Assembly: GCA_026692885.1 (NCBI GenBank)
Contig: JAPLNJ010000698.1
Coordinates: 1-19,312 of the forward strand
Length of the DNA: 19,312 nt
DNA from: Planctomycetota bacterium
GTDB taxonomy: Bacteria > Planctomycetota > Planctomycetia > Pirellulales > Pirellulaceae
Direction of reading: 5' to 3'
The notes under the pieces are model-generated. The model was not told the DNA's origin. It was given only the letters and a program-made list of their open reading frames with translations, and searched no databases. Of the stretch, positions 1 through 7,400 are shown piece after piece. The first letter of the stretch is position 1. Every line of letters begins with the position of its first letter. The translations under genes were made by a program, and so were the position numbers.

Positions 1-86
1 CTATGGGGTGGATCGCCTCGTGTAGCTGCGAACGTGAGCCTCCACGGGGCAAGCCTGTGGCATCCAATTTACAGAACCATAGAATC

Positions 87-347
87 TCATCCTTGACACG
101 CCAGCCCCAAGAAACCGTTTGGTGCGAGCGAGTACCAGTCGGAGTTCGCGATGCACGCTGGGTGGTCCAGGATGTGCCGTTCGACCGCGTCAGCGAACAT
201 CGCCGTGCGATCCAGAAGTTCGTGACAGCCAAAAGACCCTGGCGCGTTCTCCCGGACCCACCCGGCACCGTGCTCGGCATCTAACTCGGCTGCCTTGTTC
301 TCACGTTCTCGGTCGGCTGTAGCCAGTTCAGCGGTCGGCACACTCAT
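87..347 (-). CDS. Small conserved-looking hypothetical protein, 86 aa, odd C-terminus
   Basis: The ATG at 347-345 opens an 86-residue soluble protein with no signal peptide or membrane segment. Its central part (HELLDRTAMFADAVERHIL, then a DHPAC...NSDWYSLA segment, about residues 43-76) resembles a family of small planctomycete and proteobacterial proteins of unknown function, recalled from memory. In those proteins an alpha-helical tail of the type LAxxAxxxLxxLYQ normally follows. Here the tail is replaced by PNGFLGLACQG and a stop, so the 3' end may be truncated or frameshifted. A weak GAAGA lies about 10 nt upstream of the start. The gene has the same strand as the 627-1457 gene but is separated from it by a repeat. 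The opposite strand is also open here; I prefer the minus frame because of its recognisable motif. Function is unknown. Confidence 0.55.
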   Translation of the reverse strand: MSVPTAELATADRERENKAAELDAEHGAGWVRENAPGSFGCHELLDRTAMFADAVERHILDHPACIANSDWYSLAPNGFLGLACQG

Positions 348-382
348 GATTCATGTCTTCAACCTACTTTTCTTGCGATCTT

Positions 383-460
383 CGCACGGATGGCAGAGCC
401 AAAGCACAGATGCTTCTCTTCTTCAGTCTTCATCCGCGCTCTGGCTCTGCCATCCGTGCG
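383..460. repeat. Inverted repeat, 19-bp perfect arms
   Basis: CGCACGGATGGCAGAGCCA (383-401) and its exact reverse complement (442-460) flank a 40-nt spacer. The spacer includes a small hairpin, AAGCA/TGCTT, at about 402-415. The element sits between two minus-strand genes: it is downstream of the 627 stop and upstream of the 347 start. It could act as a terminator-like hairpin, but no T-tract follows. It looks like a dispersed intergenic palindrome rather than a gene. The rest of the 348-626 gap shows nothing else. Confidence 0.75.
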
Positions 461-626
461 GGGAACAGAACCTGAAAGACACAAACAACGAGTCCGCACG
501 GCGATGTCAAGCGGCCAGGCGTGGGGAGGCGGCAACAGCCGACCCAGGGGAAACGGAAACGCTCGCGATGCCAGTACGCCCTGCGTTCCTCACGGGAGTG
601 CCACTTCGACCCGATCGCGGGCATCC

Positions 627-1457
627 TCACTTCCCTGCCGCGTCCGCGCTGGGCGGGCCGGAAGGGGCTGGCCAGTCTGCGCTCGAGTGAGATTCCGTCA
701 GGTCGACCTCGATGTATTCCGCAGGGTCATGCTTGCTGGACGAGGCGTCGGCGGGCACCGGGTTGGCGTCAAAGTCCGCGACGGATGCCAGGCGACGGTC
801 CGCGACATGATTCGCGGCCACGCACCAGATGGCGGTGGGACCGCTGGGCAGCGAAATCGTGCCGGCGGCACCGTACAACAAAGCCAACTCGAAACTCTTG
901 GCCGTCGGCGTCTGCGATTCGGTCGTCTTCCCATACATCAGGAACACGCGGTTGCGCTGGCCACGGGCCACCCATTCCAGTCCGACCAGTGTCCGGTCGG
1001 CGTCTTCGCCGCGGCGCACTTCCTCCGCACCGAGAAACAACCGGCCGACGACCTGTTCCGAAGAACCCGGCAAGCCCTCACGCCGGCTGCCCAAGGACCC
1101 CCGGTTTTCCCGACGGGAGACCATGAACAGCAGTTCGCTATGGCTTCGCGTCGGGCGCGGATCAGCGCCGCCGGTCGCGGGCCAGGCGGCAGCCTGCGCG
1201 GCCAGCGACGACAACCGCGTTCCGCATACGGCCACGCACGCCAGTTGCGACATCAGCACTTCTGGAAAGACGCTCCTGAGCACGGAGCAATCCAATAGAG
1301 CCCGCCAGTCGAGCGCGCTGCGGATGGCCGGCGTCGAAGATGGCGTCTGAAAGGCGGCCGTGACACGTCCCTCGGCCACCCAGCAAGCAACTGCCGCTTC
1401 GGCGCTGACCGCCTGGGTCTTGTCAATAATGCACGAGAATTTCGTTTGGACTCTCAT
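627..1457 (-). CDS. Hypothetical protein, about 276 aa (305 aa with the upstream start)
   Basis: The product is not recognised. The minus frame is open from 1544 to 627. I place the start at the ATG at 1457 because the sequence reads as an ordinary protein from MRVQTKFSCIIDKTQAVS onward, whereas the preceding 29 residues (containing SVGVQPLGCGK) look like translated repeat DNA. Neither ATG has a clear Shine-Dalgarno site. The C-terminal half is the most protein-like part: RTLVGLEWVARGQRNRVFLM, FELALLYGAAGTISLPSG, then a VADRRLASVADFD segment. There is no signal peptide, transmembrane segment or known catalytic motif. The last 20 residues are low-complexity (Ser/Ala/Pro/Asp). Several long frames overlap on the plus strand and are judged to be high-GC shadows. 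The protein is probably cytoplasmic. The gene is divergent from the glycosidase-like gene, with a repeat element between them. Confidence 0.55.
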   Translation of the reverse strand: MRVQTKFSCIIDKTQAVSAEAAVACWVAEGRVTAAFQTPSSTPAIRSALDWRALLDCSVLRSVFPEVLMSQLACVAVCGTRLSSLAAQAAAWPATGGADPRPTRSHSELLFMVSRRENRGSLGSRREGLPGSSEQVVGRLFLGAEEVRRGEDADRTLVGLEWVARGQRNRVFLMYGKTTESQTPTAKSFELALLYGAAGTISLPSGPTAIWCVAANHVADRRLASVADFDANPVPADASSSKHDPAEYIEVDLTESHSSADWPAPSGPPSADAAGK

Positions 1458-1640
1458 CTTGCCGCAACCTAGAGGCTGTACTCCAACTGAATCGTCCGTC
1501 AGCCTGCTTCGCGAAATCCGACCCATACAAGGCTGCGTGTGCATATCCTAGCATCCCAGGTTCTATCGGCCCAGTCGCCCTACTTTGTTCATCGCAGTCC
1601 GCTGACGTACAATCCAAGACGCCCAATCCGAATAACGCAG

Positions 1641-1780
1641 GTAGGGTGGGCCAAGGTCGCGCGTCATCTCGGTGGGCCATCGCCAGCCGCTCCCGCCGTA
1701 ATTCACCGTGCGACGACATAACCACGTTTGGCAAAGCGATCGCGGCCCACCACGAACGCGGCTGACTCGACCCACCCTAC
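1641..1780. repeat. Nested inverted-repeat element, 140 bp
   Basis: The outer arms GTAGGGTGGG (1641-1650) and CCCACCCTAC (1771-1780) are perfect inverted repeats. Inside them lies a second pair, GGTGGGCC (1671-1678) and GGCCCACC (1744-1751). The outer arm continues into a related GGGCC, so all four arms share the core GGTGGG. It has no coding capacity that I trust and resembles a small MITE or REP-like intergenic repeat. It lies in the 350-bp divergent gap 1458-1808, so it separates the promoters of the two flanking genes. Nothing else recognisable lies in that gap. Confidence 0.75.
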
Positions 1781-1796
1781 CCAACCGATGAGAGAC

Positions 1797-1802
1797 AAGG
1801 AG
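1797..1802 (+). promoter_or_regulatory. Ribosome binding site AAGGAG deciding a GTG start
   Basis: AAGGAG ends 6 nt before GTG at 1809-1811. It directly abuts the ATG at 1803, which is too close for normal initiation. The ATG at 1788 lies upstream of the site. The spacing therefore selects GTG 1809 as the start of the glycosidase-like gene. Confidence 0.6.
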
Positions 1803-1808
1803 ATGCCC

Positions 1809-4091
1809 GTGAGCTACGAATTTCTGAGGTTTCGCCTGATGCAACTGCAGCAGCTGCTCTTGGTCATCTACCTGACGGGCGCGGTAATCAGCGCGGAGAC
1901 CGTTGCTGCCGAGCCACTTCCAGAGTCGGCACCTGGAGCAGTCACACCCGAGTGGCTCAACCCACGGGCCAAGTTCCACATCCCGATCGGCATTCCTAAC
2001 ACGGTCGACACGCTCAAGACCTTTATCGAGGCCGAGGGCTGCTTCTCGCCTGGCTTTGCCACCTTCGGCGTGTACTGCTGGGTGCGTGACTCCCTCGGCC
2101 TGCTGCACGCTCCGACGCAGTCCGAAAGCCGTTGCACCCACGGCTTGGCCGCAGGCGGCCTGCTCATTCCCTGGTCGTCCTGGCAAGCCGGGCTGGTGAC
2201 GGTGCGCAGCGAGGTGTGCCAAGTCGAAAAGTCGTCTCCGGCGGGCGCGGTCCAGGTCGTCGCCCTGCGCGTCGAACTCAGCAACCCGACTGCCGAGGCA
2301 CGCCGCATTTCGCTGTTCCTGGCGATACGTCCGCTGGGACCAGCCGGCTGGCCGATCAAAACCATCTCCGTCGACGGCCGCGACACCCTGCTGGTGGACG
2401 GTCACACCGCGCTGGTCGCCGACCGCCCGTCGCAGGCCATGGGTGTGGCCGATAGCGACACTGCCGGTGCCGCTGCGGTGGCCGGGAGGGTCCCCGACGG
2501 AGTTGCCGCCAGCTCCCCGGACGGTAATTGTTCGGGTGCCCTGCAATTCGACATCGACTTGCCGGCCCACGGTCGCACCACCGTGGGTGCGTTTTGTCCG
2601 GTGTTGGCCGGTCGGCGAGCAGTCGGCCACCGCTGGGATCCCAGCGGCCACGACAACTTCCGGGAGCTGGCGGTTTTCAACCCGACCGAGGGCGGCTCCC
2701 TGCAACCCGATCCGGGCGCGGCGTGGTGCCGGAGCCTGCGGACGCAGGAACTGTTCGACGAAGCCACCGCCTACTGGCGCGGCTTGACCGGTCGGATACG
2801 ACTGAGCCTGCCCGACCGGCGTTGGTCCGAGGCCTTTGCCGCCATCGCCGGTCACATCGCCATGAACCTGAACGAAGACGCGCCCGACGTGGCGGTGATC
2901 AACTACACCACTTTCAATCGCGACGGCATGTACAACACCGAGGTGCTGCAGCAGTCGGGCCTGTTCGACTGGGCCGCCCAAGCCATCGACTACCTGTACG
3001 CGCATCCCTTCAACGGCCGCCCCTATCCCGAAGCCGACAACCCCGGTCAGATCCTCTGGGTCACCGCCCAGCACTGGCGGTACACGCGTGACAAGGCTTG
3101 GTTGAAACGCATCCTACCCAACGTGCGGAAGCTCGCCGCACTGGTGCGGTACTGCCGGACGACTCCCACGCCGCACTGGGTGGACATGCAGGGTCTTGGG
3201 TTCGGCGATGTGCTGCCCGTCCAACGGCGTAAGGAACTCCTGCCTGGCCGCTGCGACGGCTCCAATTTCAACTATACCGAGGCGTATGACATCGCTGGCC
3301 TACGCGCCGCAGCGGTCCTGTGCGCCGCGGCGGACGAACCGCAGGAGGCGACCACGTGGTCGGCGTTCGCCGAGCAGTTGCTGAGCGACTATGACCAGAA
3401 ATTCGGCTCCAAGCTAGGCCACGGCTACGGCAGTTACTGCGTGCTGTGGCCCTGCCGCCTCTACCCGCTTGACCAGGGGCCGGCACACGACCAATTTTGC
3501 TCCGTCGGTGCCCAGAAATATGGCGGTTGGCCTTACTTCCCGCCGGCCACCGCCCACCAAGGGCTACTGGCGGGCAACCGCGAGGCGGGCCACGGGACGC
3601 TCGCCGCACACCTGGACCATCCGCAGATGCAGGGCTGGTACGCCTTCGACGAGGGGCCCTTCAGCGGCGTCGGGGGCTGGGAGGCACCGCTACGCACCCG
3701 CTGGAAAAAGACGGCCGCCATGCCGCACGGTTGGGCAATCGCCGAGGTGACGCTGCTGCTGCGCGACAGCCTCGCGCTGGAGGATGGTGATCGGCTCGTG
3801 CTCTTGGCCGGCGTGCCCGACGCCTGGTTGACGCACCAGGACGGTCTGACCGTGGAGCGGCTGCCTACGCACTTCGGTGAACTGAGCTTCACGTACCGTG
3901 TGGCCGGTGACCATGGCACACTCCAACTCACGGGCACCGCACAGCCTCCCGGCGGATTTGTGCTGCGTTTGCCCGAGTCCGGGAAGCCGGCTATCCTCGC
4001 CGATGGAAAAGATATTCCGCTGACGTCCCGTGGAGACGCGTCGCTGCCCGCGAAAACCCAACAGGTGACCATCGATTTCCGGCAGCGGTAA
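1809..4091 (+). CDS. Secreted six-hairpin-glycosidase-like protein, 760 aa
   Basis: The protein begins with an export signal: a basic patch (FLRFR), a hydrophobic core LLLVIYLTGAVISA (residues 16-29), and possible cleavage after VISA or ETVAA. Residues about 40-320 look like a beta-sandwich domain. Residues about 335-650 look like an (alpha/alpha)6-barrel region, with NYTTFNRDGMYNTEVLQQSG (Asp372 in the NRDG turn), a WVTAQHWRYTRD helix, and a GWPYFPPATAHQGLLAGN segment near residue 573. The last 80 or so residues (LPTHFGELSFTYRV, FVLRLPES) form a further beta domain. This order is seen in six-hairpin glycosidases, including debranching-enzyme-like and rhamnosidase-like families. I cannot assign the exact GH family or substrate, and catalytic residues are not established. 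The start is chosen from the RBS; ATGs at 1788 and 1803 are in frame. A frame-shifted coding-like stretch follows the stop at once. Confidence 0.85.
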   Translation: MSYEFLRFRLMQLQQLLLVIYLTGAVISAETVAAEPLPESAPGAVTPEWLNPRAKFHIPIGIPNTVDTLKTFIEAEGCFSPGFATFGVYCWVRDSLGLLHAPTQSESRCTHGLAAGGLLIPWSSWQAGLVTVRSEVCQVEKSSPAGAVQVVALRVELSNPTAEARRISLFLAIRPLGPAGWPIKTISVDGRDTLLVDGHTALVADRPSQAMGVADSDTAGAAAVAGRVPDGVAASSPDGNCSGALQFDIDLPAHGRTTVGAFCPVLAGRRAVGHRWDPSGHDNFRELAVFNPTEGGSLQPDPGAAWCRSLRTQELFDEATAYWRGLTGRIRLSLPDRRWSEAFAAIAGHIAMNLNEDAPDVAVINYTTFNRDGMYNTEVLQQSGLFDWAAQAIDYLYAHPFNGRPYPEADNPGQILWVTAQHWRYTRDKAWLKRILPNVRKLAALVRYCRTTPTPHWVDMQGLGFGDVLPVQRRKELLPGRCDGSNFNYTEAYDIAGLRAAAVLCAAADEPQEATTWSAFAEQLLSDYDQKFGSKLGHGYGSYCVLWPCRLYPLDQGPAHDQFCSVGAQKYGGWPYFPPATAHQGLLAGNREAGHGTLAAHLDHPQMQGWYAFDEGPFSGVGGWEAPLRTRWKKTAAMPHGWAIAEVTLLLRDSLALEDGDRLVLLAGVPDAWLTHQDGLTVERLPTHFGELSFTYRVAGDHGTLQLTGTAQPPGGFVLRLPESGKPAILADGKDIPLTSRGDASLPAKTQQVTIDFRQR

Positions 4092-4250
4092 GGAGCTGGT
4101 CAACGAAGCCGTCCTCGCGCAGGAGACGGCGGGGAAGTTCACCCAGGAGACGTGGGCGGCGGCGGCTACGCTGAGGTTGTTCCTGCAAGCGGAGTTGCAG
4201 CTTCCACAGACTGAACGCGCCGGGGAGGGCCTCAAGCGAGCGGCTGATAA
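4084..4250 (+). pseudogene. Coding-like remnant resembling a FIVAR helical module
   Basis: In the frame one base off the glycosidase gene, 4084-4250 reads SGKELVNEAVLAQETAGKF, then TQETWAAAATLRLF, then QAELQLPQTERAGEGLKRAADKY. This is an amphipathic helical pattern with the spacing of FIVAR modules (LxxLIxxAxxL...KYTxxSWxxLxxAL...Q..V..A...L..A). FIVAR modules are found attached to extracellular enzymes. It has no start codon of its own with an RBS, it overlaps the glycosidase stop, and it runs straight into the palindrome at 4248. It may be a C-terminal module detached by a frameshift, or the tail of a lost gene. The family match is by eye only. Confidence 0.35.
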
Positions 4251-4352
4251 GTACCCCGTCATAAGTTTCCATGTAGGACGGTTTGCCAAACCGTCCAGGA
4301 CGGAATGGCATTCCGTCCTACAAGGACTTGGAAACTTATGCATCGGTACTTA
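4248..4352. repeat. Nested multi-arm palindrome between convergent genes; possible bidirectional terminator
   Basis: Three nested pairs of perfect arms are visible: TAAGTACC (4248-4255) with GGTACTTA (4345-4352); CATAAGTTTCCA (4260-4271) with TGGAAACTTATG (4329-4340); and TGTAGGACGG (4272-4281) with CCGTCCTACA (4313-4322). The centre also folds as two side-by-side hairpins, GGACGGTTT-GCC-AAACCGTCC (4276-4296) and AGGACGGAAT-GGC-ATTCCGTCCT (4297-4319). The element lies between the 3' ends of the glycosidase-like gene (4091) and the giant gene (4429), so it could stop transcription from both sides. Dispersed-repeat status is inferred from its structure. Confidence 0.8.
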
Positions 4353-4357
4353 CCAGT

Positions 4358-4415
4358 CCACGAAAACCCACGCCCGACGGGACAGTATGAGCGAGGGGCG
4401 GATGAGACGCGGCGC
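4358..4415 (-). pseudogene. Relic of the 3' end of an HNH endonuclease gene
   Basis: These 58 bp match 18085-18142 at 51 of 58 positions by hand alignment and in the same orientation. The 18085-18142 segment codes the C-terminal tail of the HNH protein (ALRLNRPSLVVSRRAWVSVG). Read on the minus strand, the relic gives RLIRPSLILSRRAWVFVDW followed by a stop. Nothing of the HNH catalytic core is visible next to it, because the coding end of the giant gene begins at 4429. Either a copy of the HNH gene once stood here, or this segment is itself a small dispersed repeat. No functional product is expected. Confidence 0.55.
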
Positions 4416-4428
4416 CGGCTCGCGAGCT

Positions 4429-7400
4429 TCAGCTCCTCGCCCGCCAGGCGGCGTTAATGACGGGGGCGATGTCCGCGAGGGCGTCGTCCAGTTCGAGGAA
4501 TCCTGCGTCCCCAGCGAACAACGCGTCGGCATTCGCGTCGGCCTGCGCGGCACGCTCACCCCGGCGGGCGAGGAAAACTCTCGTCGCGTCGGCGCTCGGC
4601 TTCCCAGTTGTCAATCTGTTGTGCATCGGCAGCCGACCCGCCTCCGCTACCAAACGTACGGAGTCGAAACGGAGACGCGAGTCAATCGCCGTCGCGTTCG
4701 CCCCGCTAGGCCCCACGAACCAGGGCCGCGAGGTCGTGAGGAACGCGGCCTCGCCCTCGGCGCCGGCAATCTCCCCACTCGGCGGCAGGTCGTTCCCGCT
4801 CACCAATGTCCGGCCGCCTTCGCCCTCCGGCGGAGCATTGGACACCGCTCGAATCCCGTTCGCGTTGATGTCGTTGATGGTCAGCAGCACATCCATGGGT
4901 GTGATCTGGTCATCGCCGCTGGGATCGAGGAACGGCGGCGCCGGCGGCTGGGCAGGGTCTCGCAAGGACCGGATGCCGAGCCGATCGATGTCGCTGATCA
5001 GCACCAAGACATCCGCCGGGGTAATCTGCCCGTCGTCGTCGACGTCCGCCCAGTGCCGCGGGTTGCGCCACGCGAACGGATCATTCGGCAGGATGATGTA
5101 CTGCGTGTAGTTCAAGTTCAGCGTGTTGCTGGTGTACTGAGCGCCCAGCCCGACCTGTTCGAGCATCTCCTGCTCCGTAATCGACAGTGTTCCCACGTCC
5201 TGCCGGTAGCCCAAGCGGATCGCCTCGACGACCAGGTTCGCGATCACTGCCTGGCCGACCGTGTGGGGATGGATCCCGTCGTCGACGAACAGGTTCAGCG
5301 GGTCGGTGCCTGCGGCGTTTGTGAAGGCGACGCCGCCGATCGTCACGGTGGCGACCGGTGCCTGGTTGGTCCCCAGAAAGTCCTTGGTCGCTTGGAAACT
5401 GTCGATCAGCGGCACATGATACTGTTGAGCCAAGCCGAGCAGTTCGCCGTTGACCCGACGGATCACGTCCGTCACCAGTTCCCGCTTGGCCGGATCGGGC
5501 AAGAACATCCGCGTCAGCGGAGCGATGCCGTAGTCGATCACATTCGACAACACGATCTTGCCGCCCGTGGCCGTCAGCGTCTGCAACGCCGTCTCGATAT
5601 TCCCCACGACATGGCCGACATAGGCGTCGATCTGCGCCGCGTTCCAAGTCCCGTTGTAGATCCCCAGATATGCTTGCGTCCACGCCCCGGAATCATTCTG
5701 TCCGATGGCCAACACGCCATAGTCGATCAGTCCTGCCGTGATCTGCTGCGCCAGCCCGGTATGTTGTCCATCGGCCAGCAGCGTATCGCTGGTCGCCCCC
5801 GCCTGAGCCCAGTTGTACTCGAACCCCGCATCCCGCGGCGCACCCCATGTGCCCTGCGCCCCGACGCTCACATCCTGAGCGAGCAATTCCACCCAGTTCT
5901 TCGCATAAGTGTAGGACGCCTCCGCATACTCATCGCTCAGGCTATCCCCGGCCACGCCGAGCCGGAACAGCGGCGGGACCACTTGTGTCTGGGCATCCGC
6001 CGCGACCGGAGCCGCCTCCCGATGCCCCACGTTATCCGTCGCCACCGTGTAGAAGCTGTAGCTGTGCTCCGCCCGCCCCAACGCGAACACAGCCGAAGTC
6101 GCGGTCGTATTCGGCAGCCAGAGTTGATATTGGTCATCGACAAGTCCATCGACATCATCTTCGCGGTAGTACACATCGTACCCGGCGATCCCCGAGCCGC
6201 CCGCATCATCACTGCCGGACCACGAGACGGTGAATGACGTGCTCGTCGTCTGTGGCGGCACCCCTCCCGCTTGGCTCGTCGGCAACCCGGCGTCGATCGT
6301 GTTCAGGCAATCCTTGGTCACGTCGGTCCCCTTGGCGGGATCGTGCGGATCGACTTGGTTGGTGGCGACGGCCGGTTGGCCGTCGAAGAAGATCAATGCG
6401 ACGTTGCGAATCTTGGTGCCGGTAGGCAGTGCCGGTTTGGCGAAGGCGACGTAGGTGAGGTAGCCCTTGCCGCGGCCGGTCCCATCCTCGGGCGGCAGGA
6501 AGCCGATGAGCACGCCCGGCGGCAGGCCGGTCAGCGGGTCGAGCGTCTGGAAAAAGGCGTAGACCTGACCCGTGACCGCATTGAGCCCGGCCTCGATCTG
6601 CACCACGAAGTCCTGGCCATCGTAGTTCATCGGCACGCTGGCTGCGAAGTGCTGGCTGTGTGCCGGCACGGAGATAACCTGATCCCCGAAGCCGATTCCC
6701 GTCAGTTCGAACGTCTTCCGGTCGAGGTCGTCGTCGAGTTGGTCGGTGATGACGACCTGCTGGGCCGGCGCCGTCGCCGTCGGCTCGTTCTCGAATTCGA
6801 CACGGTAGGACAGGACGCTGTCAGTGGTGAGGTAGCCCAAGTCGCCAAATCCCGCCGGGCCGGTCTTGGCGTTGGGGTCACCGCTTGTGGGGCCTCCACC
6901 GCCGCCCTTGGTCGTGATCGTTGTCGGCGGGGTAAACTTGGGCGGAGGTTTTCTGGACCAACCACAGAAACTTTCTGATTGTGCACTCTTTGCGGGTTGT
7001 CGGCCGATGTGACCCGTGTACACCCACGTACCTCCGATACCAGTCGCTTTGGATCCACCGAGTCCAAAACCTATCCCCACTTGCACCGTTGGTTGTGTGT
7101 GCTTGTCAAAGACACGCCCGAGCGGCTTGCCTATACTCACTGCTGGTCCAGCCAATCCTCCTAGAATTCCGATTGCTCCCTGTCCCTGAAAACTCCAACC
7201 CGGCGTTGGGTTGTCACGCGTTCCGGTGACTGCTCCGCCAAATCCCGGAGTCATAAAACCGCCTCCTACGTACCACCAACCCCCTCCAGTGCCCACTTGC
7301 ACGCCGGCAGTAACACCCAATAACGCACCTCCTGAGACCCCGAAGTCGATATAGCATAAACCTGCCGGATCAATAGCGTTAACAGGATTGTTGGCAGAAT

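Noticed and set aside
390..1350. Several overlapping plus-strand frames
   Set aside because: They are Arg/Pro/Ser-rich with no motif or RBS. The minus-strand frame reads more like a protein.
1563..3074. A 503-codon open frame on the minus strand
   Set aside because: It is antisense to the glycosidase-like gene, which has a signal peptide, an RBS and recognisable domain structure. The minus frame is low-complexity Gly/Arg/Gln.
4177..6237. A 686-codon open frame on the plus strand
   Set aside because: It is antisense to the SGNH/dockerin end of the giant gene, has Arg/Pro/His-rich high-GC shadow composition and crosses the palindrome. Only its first part (before 4250) is treated as a possible remnant.
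6961..7365. A polymorphic toxin domain with an adjacent immunity gene
   Set aside because: The tip region is Gly-rich with no toxin catalytic motif that I can see, the protein continues past it, and no small immunity-like gene follows the giant gene.
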